Below, piece after piece: positions 7,440 to 15,790 of a stretch of DNA of 64,000 nt. Numbering within the stretch: the first letter of the stretch is position 1; every line of letters begins with the position of its first letter. Below the pieces are notes generated by a model. It saw only the letters and a program-made list of their open reading frames with translations, was not told the DNA's origin and did no database searches. The position numbers were made by a program, and so were the translations under genes. Source of the stretch: UBA4246 sp045113695 (GTDB taxonomy: Bacteria > Bacillota > Clostridia > Christensenellales > Aristaeellaceae); NCBI GenBank assembly GCA_045113695.1, contig JBGUJG010000059.1, positions 1 to 64,000 on the forward strand. The letters run 5' to 3'.

Positions 7440-8810
7440 TCACTCCACGGTGATGGTGGTGATGGCGGCAGCAACTGCAGCCTTGAAGTTCGCCAGAGCG
7501 GTATCGAGATCGACTTCGCCGCGCTCATAAGGCGTGGTCACGTTGTCGGTCCACAGGGTGTTGATGGTGCTGTCATACTGGCTCATCAGAGAACCGTTGG
7601 CCAGCTTGGCGGCAGAAGCGAAGATGGAATAGTGGTCCTGGCCGCCCAGGAAGGGGTTCGGGGTGCCGCCGTTGGCGAGGATGGTCTCCACAGCCTTGGC
7701 AGAGCCGACGAAGTCGCCGCTGTCAGCAGCATACTGCACCAGCCAGTCCTCATTCAGGGAGAAGAAGTAGATCAGGTCATGCATAGCGGCCTTCTTGGCG
7801 TCGTCCGCAGCAGCGGCCTTCGCGGCGTTGATGCCCATCCAGGTGCCGCCCCAGCTGTAAGCCACAGGGCCATCCACGATGCGCCAGTCGCCGTAGGTGC
7901 CGTTTTCGGTAGCGTTCTTGATGTTCTCTTCGCTGTCGGGGTTGGCAGCATCCCAGCCGGCAACGCAGTTGGGCTTCAGGGTGTAGTGCAGGCCCCAGGT
8001 GGGCAGGAAGTAGCACAGGGTCTCGTTGTCGCCGCGCATACCGGCAAACCAAATCTCAGACCAGGCGCCGCCCTTCTGGGTCAGGTCGTCTTCGTACAGG
8101 GCTTTGCACAGTTCTTCGTAGTCCAGCAGTTCGTCGTCGATGACCAGCTTGCCGTCGACAACCCAGGGTTCGCTGCGCTGATACTGATAGGCGTTCCAGA
8201 CGTCGCCGGAACCGGTGATCATCTTGCAGGCACCTTCAGACTTTTCCTTCAGTTCCTGAGCGGTTTCGAGGAAGGTATCCCAGTCAGAGACCTTCTCCTG
8301 GAATTCTTCGGGGGAAGTAACGCCCAGATACTTTTCAGCCAGGGAAGCACGATACATGAGGACGCCGGGGGTGGACTGCCAGGACAGGCCCTTCTGGACG
8401 CCGGCAGCGTTCTGGCCGATCTGGGCCATGACCGGGAAAGCGGTGGAGAGTTCTTCGTCGGTGAAGCCGATGCTCTTCAGGTCGCCAGTCCAGTCCATTT
8501 CGACATAGTGCTTGACGAAAGCAGCTTCCAGAGTGAAGATGTCAGGCGCTTCCGCGCTGACAGCGGCTTCCGGAACACCCAGCAGGTTGTCAACCTTTGT
8601 TTCGTAGGCAGCGCCGTCCGTGGGATAGATCTGGAATTCGATCTCCAGTTCCGGATGGTTGGGCAGATAGTACTTTTCGATCATGCCCTGCAGCTCGTTG
8701 GTGAAAGACCAGACGACCAGCTTGATTTTGCCTTCCTCAGCGCTGGCGATACCACCGACGCAGCCAAGCAGCAACATCGCAGCCAGAACCAGAGCAAGCA
8801 CCTTTTTCAT
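7440..8810 (-). CDS. Extracellular solute-binding protein of a sugar ABC importer (family 1)
   Basis: The 456-residue protein starts with a signal sequence (MKKVLALVLAAMLLLGC). LLGC at residues 14-17 fits a lipobox, but an ASA|EE site a few residues later would also suit ordinary signal peptidase, so lipid anchoring is likely rather than certain. The mature protein has the two-lobed family-1 layout (IKLVVWSFTNELQGMIEKY at the start; the Trp-rich AYSWGGTWMGINAAKAAAADD segment near the hinge). It captures a sugar outside the cell for the two downstream permeases; the substrate cannot be read from sequence. It is the first gene of its operon, with a promoter at 8954-8982 and a hairpin 5' leader. 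The location between glgB and glgA suggests, weakly, an alpha-glucan-related sugar. Confidence 0.9.
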   Translation of the reverse strand: MKKVLALVLAAMLLLGCVGGIASAEEGKIKLVVWSFTNELQGMIEKYYLPNHPELEIEFQIYPTDGAAYETKVDNLLGVPEAAVSAEAPDIFTLEAAFVKHYVEMDWTGDLKSIGFTDEELSTAFPVMAQIGQNAAGVQKGLSWQSTPGVLMYRASLAEKYLGVTSPEEFQEKVSDWDTFLETAQELKEKSEGACKMITGSGDVWNAYQYQRSEPWVVDGKLVIDDELLDYEELCKALYEDDLTQKGGAWSEIWFAGMRGDNETLCYFLPTWGLHYTLKPNCVAGWDAANPDSEENIKNATENGTYGDWRIVDGPVAYSWGGTWMGINAAKAAAADDAKKAAMHDLIYFFSLNEDWLVQYAADSGDFVGSAKAVETILANGGTPNPFLGGQDHYSIFASAAKLANGSLMSQYDSTINTLWTDNVTTPYERGEVDLDTALANFKAAVAAAITTITVE

Positions 8811-8953
8811 AACGGGGTTCCTCCTTTTTTTTGCGCGGCTAAAGCCGCTATTTTCTCAAACAGCTTACGCTGCAAAGAGACAGATGGGAATCAGCCGGAA
8901 GACAAACCATCAGAATGAATCGAAGTACTCAGGCATTTGGAGAAGTTTGACTT

Positions 8954-8982
8954 ATTATATCCCAAAAGTTTTATAAATTCAA
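8954..8982 (-). promoter_or_regulatory. Sigma-A promoter for the sugar ABC operon
   Basis: Minus strand: TTGAAT (8977-8982), 17-nt spacer, perfect TATAAT (8954-8959). It predicts a 5' leader of about 135 nt before the binding-protein ATG. Confidence 0.75.
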
Positions 8983-9164
8983 GGCGGTATGCTGTTTTTC
9001 AATTGTTAATTTTTGCGTTATCGGTTCTCATCTGTTGCTCTTAATAAAACCACATTTGTTCAGTTTTTGTTTTTGGCCCACATGGCATGGCAATACATCC
9101 CCTTTGCTTCCGGCTGTCTTTTTTCCGCGCTTTGTCTTCCTGTTGTATTTGCTTTTTCATCGGA

Positions 9165-9193
9165 TTGACAAAATCGGTTTTTCATGATATTCT
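9165..9193 (+). promoter_or_regulatory. Sigma-A promoter for glgA
   Basis: Perfect TTGACA (9165-9170), 17-nt spacer, TATTCT (9188-9193), giving a leader of about 130 nt before glgA. Confidence 0.7.
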
Positions 9194-9331
9194 TGTAAAC
9201 AGAGGGAAAAGAATGACCGGGTTTTACATGCTTTGCCTTGCTTTCAGAAGGTATCTTGACCTGCGCTCCCGGCTTTTCCTGAAACATGATCTGTATGGAA
9301 TACCAAAATCATAAAAGGAGATTATTGGCTT

Positions 9332-10807
9332 ATGAATATCCTCTTTGCCGCCAGCGAATGCGTTCCTTTCGTCAAAACAGGCGGGCTGGCCGATGTCGTC
9401 GGAGCGCTTGCTCCGGTGCTCGCCAAAAAAGGCCACGACGTGCGGGTGATTCTGCCGCTGTACGGCACGATTCCGGACACTTATGTATCCAGGATGAGGC
9501 ATGTCGTTGATTTTGAGGTGGAGCTAGGCTGGCGCAGGCAGTACTGCGGCATTGAGTCCCTGGAGATGAACGGGGTTACCTGGTACTTTATTGACAACAA
9601 ATATTATTTCGACCGCAATTACATCTACGGCATGGGCGGCGACGAATACGAGCGCTTCGGCTTTTTCTGCAGGGGCGTCCTGAACGCCCTGCCGCTGCTT
9701 CACTTTATCCCCGACATCATTCACTGCCACGACTGGCAGACCGGCATGATTCCCGCCCTGCTCAAAATTCAGTACGCGCATCTGACCGACTATACCGGCA
9801 TCCGCACTGTTTTCACGATCCATAACCTGCAGTATCAGGGAATTTTCGGCATTGACCAGTTCAAGGACATTTTCGGTCTGGGCGACAGTCTGTTTACCGC
9901 CGATAAGCTGGAACATTATGGAGCGGCCAACTGTATGAAGGCCGGCATCGTATACGCCGATGAAGTGACCACCGTCAGCCCCTCTTACGCCGAAGAAATC
10001 CAGACAGCGTATTACGGCGAGCGGCTGGACGGGCTTCTGCGCGCCAGGCGCGATCATCTGAGCGGCGTGCTGAACGGGATCGATATGGACGATTACAATC
10101 CGGCGACTGACAGTCAGATCATCGCGCACTATACGGCGGATGAGATGGCCGGGAAAGCCCTCAACAAGCGCGCGCTTCAGGAACAGCTGGGGCTGGACAT
10201 TGATCCGGACGTTCCGATCATCGGCATGGTCGGACGGCTCAGCAATCAGAAAGGGCTTGACCTGGTCGACTATATCATCGGCGAGCTGATGCAGGAAAAA
10301 ATCCAGCTGGTTGTGCTCGGAATGGGCGACGCAAAATACTTCAATCTCTTCTCCTGGGCGGAACAGGAATATCCCGGCAGGGTCGCCGCCCGCTTCCAGA
10401 TGGACATCCAGCTCTCTCACCGGATCTACGCCGGCGCCGATATTTTCCTGATGCCGAGCCAGTTTGAACCCTGCGGGCTGAGCCAGATGCTGGCGCTGCG
10501 CTACGGCACGATACCGGTCGTCCGGGAAACCGGAGGCCTCCGGGATACCGTTCTTTCCTACAATGAATCGAACGGGGCCGGAAACGGGTTCACTTTCTTC
10601 AATTACAACGCGCATGATATGCTCTTTACCATCCGTCGGGCGCTCTTCTTCTATGAGAACCGCAAGGATGTCTGGGCCATGCTGCAGAAGCGCGGCATGG
10701 AAGGCGATTACAGCTGGGATCATTCCGCCGAGGTTTATCTGACCCTGTATCAGAGCGCGCTTGAGCCAAAGCCGGCTCAGCAGAAAGTCCGGACAGACAG
10801 GGATTAA
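9332..10807 (+). CDS. glgA: Glycogen synthase (ADP-glucose type, GT5)
   Basis: A 491-residue GT5 glycogen/starch synthase that elongates alpha-1,4-glucan in the cytoplasm from a nucleotide-glucose donor. The N-terminal KTGGLADVVGAL motif (about 15-27) binds the donor diphosphate. The first Rossmann domain carries HCHDWQTGMIPALL, and the C-terminal domain carries FEPCGLSQMLALRYGTIPVV and the ETGGLRDTV loop. Length matches the family (about 475-490). Start supported by AAAAGGAG about 11 nt upstream and by the standard MNILFAASE opening. It is a single-gene unit between its promoter and a terminator that also serves the facing gene. With glgB nearby it indicates glycogen storage. Confidence 0.96.
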   Translation: MNILFAASECVPFVKTGGLADVVGALAPVLAKKGHDVRVILPLYGTIPDTYVSRMRHVVDFEVELGWRRQYCGIESLEMNGVTWYFIDNKYYFDRNYIYGMGGDEYERFGFFCRGVLNALPLLHFIPDIIHCHDWQTGMIPALLKIQYAHLTDYTGIRTVFTIHNLQYQGIFGIDQFKDIFGLGDSLFTADKLEHYGAANCMKAGIVYADEVTTVSPSYAEEIQTAYYGERLDGLLRARRDHLSGVLNGIDMDDYNPATDSQIIAHYTADEMAGKALNKRALQEQLGLDIDPDVPIIGMVGRLSNQKGLDLVDYIIGELMQEKIQLVVLGMGDAKYFNLFSWAEQEYPGRVAARFQMDIQLSHRIYAGADIFLMPSQFEPCGLSQMLALRYGTIPVVRETGGLRDTVLSYNESNGAGNGFTFFNYNAHDMLFTIRRALFFYENRKDVWAMLQKRGMEGDYSWDHSAEVYLTLYQSALEPKPAQQKVRTDRD

Positions 10808-10830
10808 ATCCAGGATAAGAACTCAAACGA

Positions 10831-10865
10831 AAAACACCGCCGGCATGAAGCAGACGGTGTTTTTT
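10831..10865. terminator. Bidirectional terminator between glgA and the Na/Pi symporter gene
   Basis: AACACCG (10833-10839) pairs with CGGTGTT (10855-10861) with a 15-nt loop. It has AAAA before and TTTT after, so it can stop transcripts from both converging genes (stops at 10807 and 10876). Confidence 0.85.
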
Positions 10866-10875
10866 CGTGGAGATA

Positions 10876-12636
10876 TCAGCTTTCTGTTGATCCTTTGACC
10901 CGGTATTTCCGGGTGTATGCATTGAACTGTTCCCGGAAGGCAGGAGAATCCCTGCGGATGTTCCGGAGTGTTTCGTGCAGGCTCAGGCTGTACCGTTCAG
11001 CGTCGATGATACAGCCGGCGACATTGGAGCAGTGCCCTGCTACGCGTTCCAGGCTGGTCAGCAGGTCATTCCAGACAAAACCTGCTTCGATGGAGCACGC
11101 GCCGCTCTGCATCCTGAGGATATGGCTGTTGCGGAGCTGATCCTTCAGATTGTCGATGACCCTGGCCAGCGGTTCCACCTTTGCGGCGATGGTTACATCC
11201 TGGCGGTCGTAAGCCGTCTGGGTAATGCTCAGAATTTCATTGGTCGCCATCAGGATGGTATGGATTTCTTCGCTGGCCTGATCGGAGAAAGACAGCTCCT
11301 TCTCCCGCATCTCTTCGCCGGAAGCCAGAATACTGACGGAATAGTCCGAAATGCGCTCCAGATCACTGATCATTTTGAGCATGGATGTCGCGCGCCGGCC
11401 GTCCCGCTCACTGATGCGGGCAGCGCTGACTTTGATCAGATAGGAGCCGAGCGCATCTTCATAACTGTCTGTCTTGTCTTCCCGCTGGCGGATGGAAGCA
11501 GCCATCTCGCCGCTGCATCCGCTCAGGGTCATCAGGGCGTCCTGCGCGCTGGAAATCGCCAGTTCAGCCATTTCATGGGTCAGCTGATCGCAGCGCTGAA
11601 CAGCCAGCGCAGGCGTTGAGAGCAGGCGTTCATCCAGCTGAATCCCTGTGTTTTCTTGCTCTTTTTCACGAATCAGGCGGGCAGAAAGGTTCTCCAGGAA
11701 ATTGGGGAACGGCAGGAAGAGCAGCAGGCACAGAATTTTGAAAACCGTATTGATGACGGCGATGGAGACGGGGTTGACAGAACCCGAAAACAAGGCCGGA
11801 TGGAAAAGAGTCTGAATGATCAGGTAGATGATCAGGAACACCGCGGTGCCGATCACATTGAAGCTTACATGGACAGCCGCCGTCCGTTTCCCGTCCCTGG
11901 AAGCGCCGATCGCCGACAGAACCGCAGTTATGCACGTACCGATATTGGCGCCCATGATCAGGGGAACAGCAGCGGAAAAGCTGATCTGGCCGGCGGAACT
12001 CAACGCCTGCAGGATACCGATGCTTGCCGCCGAGGACTGTATGATCATCGTCAGCAGGATACCGGCCAGCAGACCCAGTACCGGGTTCTGGAAAAGGGTA
12101 AAAATCTGGTGGAAGTTTTCGTCCTCCCGCAGGTTTTCCACGGCTCCGCTCATGATCTCCATGCCGTACATCAGGGTGGCAAAGCCCAGCAGAATCAACC
12201 CGATTCCCTTATGCTTCTGGTTTTTGTCAAACAGATAGAAAATGACGCCGATCAGCGCCAGAATGGGTGTAAAACTGGACGGCTTCAGCATGGTCAGGAT
12301 CAGATTGCCGCTGCCGATCCCGCTTAAGGACAGAAGCCAGTTGGTAGCGGTGGCGCCCACGTTGGCGCCCATCATCACACCGACCGCCTGGCGGAGCGTC
12401 ATGATTCCTGAGTTGACAAAAGATATGGTCAGAACACTCGTAGCGCTGGAAGACTGCAGAACAGCCGTGGCAACCAGGCCGATCAGAATGCCTGTCATGC
12501 GGTTGGCCGTCATTTTGTGCAGGAGATTGTCCAGCTGTTTCCCGGCTTTCTGTTTCAGGGCCCCGCTCATGATGTTCATGCCGAACAGGAACAGGCAGAG
12601 CCCGCCAATCATAGTCAGTCCGTCAAATATATCCAT
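10876..12636 (-). CDS. Na/phosphate symporter family protein with C-terminal PhoU-like domain
   Basis: A 586-residue NptA-type protein. The N-terminal ~310 residues hold the two inverted Na/Pi-cotransporter repeats, each with its signature: VLQSSSATSVLTISFV (about 60-75) and IIQSSAASIGILQAL (about 197-212). The C-terminal ~230 residues are helical and PhoU-like (RATSMLKMISDLERISDYSV; SLERVAGHCSNVAGCI). Such proteins import phosphate at the membrane; some members act in cyclic-di-nucleotide or phosphate signalling, so the exact role is open. The start lies 4 nt after the stop of the glycosyltransferase gene, so it is the third gene of the NYN-GT2-symporter operon. Confidence 0.9.
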   Translation of the reverse strand: MDIFDGLTMIGGLCLFLFGMNIMSGALKQKAGKQLDNLLHKMTANRMTGILIGLVATAVLQSSSATSVLTISFVNSGIMTLRQAVGVMMGANVGATATNWLLSLSGIGSGNLILTMLKPSSFTPILALIGVIFYLFDKNQKHKGIGLILLGFATLMYGMEIMSGAVENLREDENFHQIFTLFQNPVLGLLAGILLTMIIQSSAASIGILQALSSAGQISFSAAVPLIMGANIGTCITAVLSAIGASRDGKRTAAVHVSFNVIGTAVFLIIYLIIQTLFHPALFSGSVNPVSIAVINTVFKILCLLLFLPFPNFLENLSARLIREKEQENTGIQLDERLLSTPALAVQRCDQLTHEMAELAISSAQDALMTLSGCSGEMAASIRQREDKTDSYEDALGSYLIKVSAARISERDGRRATSMLKMISDLERISDYSVSILASGEEMREKELSFSDQASEEIHTILMATNEILSITQTAYDRQDVTIAAKVEPLARVIDNLKDQLRNSHILRMQSGACSIEAGFVWNDLLTSLERVAGHCSNVAGCIIDAERYSLSLHETLRNIRRDSPAFREQFNAYTRKYRVKGSTES

Positions 12637-12640
12637 ACTG

Positions 12641-13588
12641 CTATTTCCTCATCTGCCCGCGGTCATCCAGATTGCAGGTGGACGCAACGATATAAAGCGG
12701 CCGGTTCCTGGCGTCTTCAAAGGTTCTGCCGATGTACTCCCCGGCGATGCCAAGGCAAATCAGGATATTGCCGGTCAATACCATACACAGGGAAGCCAGC
12801 CACCACAAGCCGCCGGCCATGCCGAAGCAAAGCAGGATCAGCAGGACGAAGGCGGTGAGAAATCCGAAAAATGCCCAGATCATGCCGGTATAAAAAGCGA
12901 TTTTCAGAGGCTTGATCGAAAAACCGACAATCCCGTCCAGCGCCAGACGGATCATCTTTTTGAGGGGATAATGCGTTTCGCCGGCGAATCTGGCGGCGCG
13001 GTCGTATGGCAGGGGCGTTTGCCTGAAACCGACCCAAGAGAACATACCGCGAAGAAATCTGGAATGTTCCGGCATATTCCTGACCACATCGGCGACTTTC
13101 CTGTCCACCAGACGGAAATCCCCTGTATCCCGGGGGATCAGTCCTTCGGTCAGGCGGTTGATGATTTTATAATAAATCTCCGCTGTCATCAGCTTGAAGC
13201 GGCTTTCACCGGCCCGGTGGAGCCGCTGGCCGTAAACCACCTGTGAACCGCTTTTCCAGTATTCAGCCATCTGGGGAATCAATTCCGGAGGATCCTGAAG
13301 ATCAGCGTCAATGATCACGACCGCCTCGCCGGATGCGTAATCAAGCCCCGCCGAGACGGCGATCTGGTGTCCGCGGTTTCTGGCAAAGGAGATGACCTTG
13401 GCAGAAGGGTCCGATTCCGCGATTTCTTTCAGGATCTGAAACGTCTTGTCCCGTGACCCGTCATTGACATAGAGGATCTCATACGCATCCCCCATCCCGC
13501 GCATAACATCCGTAAGCCTTCTGTGCGTCTCCCGGATGACCGCTTCTTCATTGTAGCAGGGAACCACGACAGAGTATACCGGCTGCAT
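12641..13588 (-). CDS. Family 2 glycosyltransferase, polyprenyl-phosphate sugar transferase type (GtrB/DPM-like)
   Basis: A 315-residue GT2 enzyme. The catalytic domain (about 1-230) has VVPCYNEEAVI at the start, the DADLQDPPELI metal-binding block and a GDFRLVDRKV block, as in enzymes that move a sugar from a nucleotide donor to undecaprenyl phosphate. Two C-terminal membrane helices (about 232-255 and 265-290) anchor it. A GTG 7 codons earlier (13607-13609) overlaps the preceding stop, but the ATG at 13588 is preferred because AGGAGGGG sits 8 nt before it. It lies between the NYN protein and the phosphate symporter genes. No flippase or second transferase is adjacent, so the acceptor polymer is unknown. 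Confidence 0.9.
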   Translation of the reverse strand: MQPVYSVVVPCYNEEAVIRETHRRLTDVMRGMGDAYEILYVNDGSRDKTFQILKEIAESDPSAKVISFARNRGHQIAVSAGLDYASGEAVVIIDADLQDPPELIPQMAEYWKSGSQVVYGQRLHRAGESRFKLMTAEIYYKIINRLTEGLIPRDTGDFRLVDRKVADVVRNMPEHSRFLRGMFSWVGFRQTPLPYDRAARFAGETHYPLKKMIRLALDGIVGFSIKPLKIAFYTGMIWAFFGFLTAFVLLILLCFGMAGGLWWLASLCMVLTGNILICLGIAGEYIGRTFEDARNRPLYIVASTCNLDDRGQMRK

Positions 13589-13605
13589 ATCGCTTTCCCC
13601 TCCTG

Positions 13606-14607
13606 TCACAGCATCCGGATCAGAAGGTTTTTCTGATCGTCGCTTTCCAGCTTCAGGATGCCGTTTTTCTGCAGTTCTTTCAGCACGTCCGAGAATCGCT
13701 TGAAACCGATCGCCCGCTCCTGGAAGTCCGGATAGGAAGCCTGAATATCTTCTTTGAGGATGGAGGGATTGATGCGCTCAAAGCCGTCGTCCTTATAATG
13801 CTGAAGCTGCTCTGCGAAAGCCTGCTGCCAGTTGTTCTGGTTCAGCTGGTTCTCGTTCCTGCCGGAAGGCAGCGCTTCCTCCTGATTCAGAGAAACCAGG
13901 ACATTGAAATTATCCGACTTGACGGAAATCACTTTTTCTTCCTGCGCCAGCTTGTGCAGAAGCTTTCCGAAGGTAGCGCAGCCGTACGTTTTTTCATTGA
14001 AGTCAGGCTGCAGGCGAAGCAGGACGCCTTTCAGTTCGCTGGCGTACATTTCCCCCTCATCCGCCTGCTCAGACAGAATAGATTCCACCAGTTTGCCCAA
14101 AGCGGCCAGATCCAGCGGTTCGTCAGAGCCTGCGCTCTTCTTTTTATTCCGGCTGACGCGGCTTGTCGATTTCACAGATTCCAGGAACTGGAACTCGTTG
14201 CAGGCGTTGATAAAGATCGAGCTGGCTACCTCGCTGCGGCTGATGCCCAGGACAAATTTGCCCATCGATTTGAGTCTGCCCACCAGAGGGGTATAATCGC
14301 TGTCCCCGGATACGATGCAGAAACTGTCAATCAGCGGATTGGTATACGCCACCTCAAGGGCATCAATCACCAGCAGGATATCGGCGTTGTTCTTCTGGCT
14401 GATACCGTAGCGCAGGGACGGAACAACTGAAAACGTATTGCTCAGCAGGATTTCTTTCAGATCTCCGTACTGATCCGTATAACCGTAAACTTTTCCAAGC
14501 AGAATATCTCCGCGGATTTTGACCTTTTCCAGGACACTGTTCAGCGTAGCCACTTTGGCTCCGCAGTTTTCCAGGTCCACAAACAAAGCAAAACGGGATG
14601 TACTCAA
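13606..14607 (-). CDS. NYN-domain (LabA/DUF88-like) putative RNase with tandem OST-HTH/LOTUS domains
   Basis: A 333-residue protein. Residues about 5-145 form a NYN (PIN-like) nuclease fold: the acidic residues in FALFVDLENCGA, NNADILLVIDALE and FCIVSGDSDYTPLV are all present, so metal-dependent RNase activity is plausible. Two winged-helix OST-HTH/LOTUS-like modules follow (about 165-250, 265-333), which bind RNA, especially G-rich RNA, in other proteins. The start is TTG at 14607, with AGGAG 7 nt upstream. Its own promoter lies at 14680-14708. It is first in an operon with a membrane glycosyltransferase and a phosphate symporter, an odd pairing that does not reveal its targets. Function beyond the family level is unknown. 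Confidence 0.88.
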   Translation of the reverse strand: MSTSRFALFVDLENCGAKVATLNSVLEKVKIRGDILLGKVYGYTDQYGDLKEILLSNTFSVVPSLRYGISQKNNADILLVIDALEVAYTNPLIDSFCIVSGDSDYTPLVGRLKSMGKFVLGISRSEVASSIFINACNEFQFLESVKSTSRVSRNKKKSAGSDEPLDLAALGKLVESILSEQADEGEMYASELKGVLLRLQPDFNEKTYGCATFGKLLHKLAQEEKVISVKSDNFNVLVSLNQEEALPSGRNENQLNQNNWQQAFAEQLQHYKDDGFERINPSILKEDIQASYPDFQERAIGFKRFSDVLKELQKNGILKLESDDQKNLLIRML

Positions 14608-14679
14608 ATAACAATCTCCTTTTTTCGTTCATAACGCTTCGCGGGATGCGGGACCCTTCCCCCATGCCGCGGCATTTTC

Positions 14680-14708
14680 AGTATAACACAAACAGCGGGC
14701 ATTTGCAA
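14680..14708 (-). promoter_or_regulatory. Sigma-A promoter for the NYN-GT2-symporter operon
   Basis: Minus strand: TTGCAA (14703-14708), 17-nt spacer, TATACT (14680-14685), placed immediately after the stop of the SGNH esterase gene. Confidence 0.75.
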
Positions 14709-14714
14709 AAAGAG

Positions 14715-15752
14715 TTAAAAAACCTTCATCTGCCGGAGCTTATCGGCGATCAGCCTGCCGCATTGCCGCTGAAACGCCACGCCGGGATGCCCCCGGCTGC
14801 CGAGTTCTTCCCCGCTGCAGGCGGGAAGTTCCATAAACACCGCCGCGGAACCTGCGGTTTCGGCATCTTCCTGAACAGCGGAACGCAGGCATTCTGTCAG
14901 ATCATGGCCGCACATCCCATAGGTAAACAGCACGGGCGTACCGGGACGGCAGCAGTGAATCTGCCTTAGCAGAGAAACGGCTGCTTCTTTGATCTGTCCC
15001 AGCCTTTCCGGCCGGTCTTTTTCAGGAAGATTTTTCAGGGCGTTGCTGTCGTTGGTGCCCAGGTTAATGACAACCGCCTTTACGGGATGACTGTCAAAAT
15101 CGTGTCGGATCCCGGAATACGGGGAATGCGCAGCGGCCGACTCATAAATCCGGGAAAGGACGGATGACGGATCATTGTCCCAGCCGGTATAAACTCCCCA
15201 GCCGCTCTGAGACACCCATTCCCCCCAGGCGTCCAGTTCAAGACACATGGCCTGAGCCCAGGAATGCATTCCGCTGATCCACACACTCCGCCATTCCATC
15301 CCGTTCCGGGGTCCGACCGTGCCCTCTCCGGTGGTCAGGCTGTCCCCGATCACCTCGATCAGCGGCTTCTCCCGGACAGGCATCAGTTCTCCGGCAACTG
15401 TCATTTCGCTTACGCGGACCATCAGCCCGTCTTCTCCTGACATCGGCTGGGTATCGCGGAAAAGCGTCAGCTCATGTTCAGCCGTTTCATCCATTCCGGT
15501 CAGCAGGGTGTATTGGTGCTTTCCTTTTCTCAAAGCAAAACGGGCTACCGGAACGCCGTCTGCCAGAATCCCCATATACGGCGTATTCTCAGCCCAGTCC
15601 GCTTCGATGGCAGCCGACCATTCCCTGAGTCTGGCGTGAATGACGAGGGAACTCCCGGTCCAGCACAAAAGTCCCTTTTCCCCCTTGGGGAACCGTCCGA
15701 CGGCCATCACATTTTTATCAGCCTGCACATTGACAGAAATTGATTCAAGCAT
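14715..15752 (-). CDS. SGNH/GDSL hydrolase, CE2-like two-domain acetylesterase
   Basis: A 345-residue protein without signal peptide. An N-terminal beta-rich domain (about 1-125) precedes an SGNH esterase with block I GDSLTTGEG (Ser nucleophile), block III INLGTNDSNAL and block V HPG. A beta domain ahead of SGNH is the layout of CE2 carbohydrate esterases, which remove acetyl groups from plant glycans, so cytoplasmic deacetylation of imported acetylated sugars is a reasonable guess. The ATG at 15752 is chosen over an upstream GTG because a GAAAGAAGG site lies 7 nt before it; the upstream frame also runs into the preceding gene. It follows the AlaX-type gene by 38 nt, probably as an operon. 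The carbohydrate region 13-30 kb away may be functionally linked. Confidence 0.8.
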   Translation of the reverse strand: MLESISVNVQADKNVMAVGRFPKGEKGLLCWTGSSLVIHARLREWSAAIEADWAENTPYMGILADGVPVARFALRKGKHQYTLLTGMDETAEHELTLFRDTQPMSGEDGLMVRVSEMTVAGELMPVREKPLIEVIGDSLTTGEGTVGPRNGMEWRSVWISGMHSWAQAMCLELDAWGEWVSQSGWGVYTGWDNDPSSVLSRIYESAAAHSPYSGIRHDFDSHPVKAVVINLGTNDSNALKNLPEKDRPERLGQIKEAAVSLLRQIHCCRPGTPVLFTYGMCGHDLTECLRSAVQEDAETAGSAAVFMELPACSGEELGSRGHPGVAFQRQCGRLIADKLRQMKVF

Positions 15753-15790
15753 GCCAGTGCCTTCTTTCCAGTATAAACCTTTTCGGCCGA

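Larger units (their letters stand above)
8811..9331. promoter_or_regulatory. Divergent control region between sugar-ABC operon and glgA
   Basis: A 521-bp AT-rich gap with no credible gene. It holds a minus-strand promoter at 8954-8982, a short GCGGC-TTTA-GCCGC hairpin just before the binding-protein ribosome site (about 8835-8850), and a plus-strand promoter at 9165-9193. I see nothing specific in the ~180 bp between the two promoters apart from T-rich sequence; short plus- and minus-strand open frames there lack ribosome sites. Confidence 0.6.

Noticed and set aside
7335..8918. Plus-strand open frame of 527 codons opposite the sugar-binding protein
   Set aside because: Long shadow frame caused by biased codon use; the minus-strand frame has a signal peptide, family motifs and operon context.
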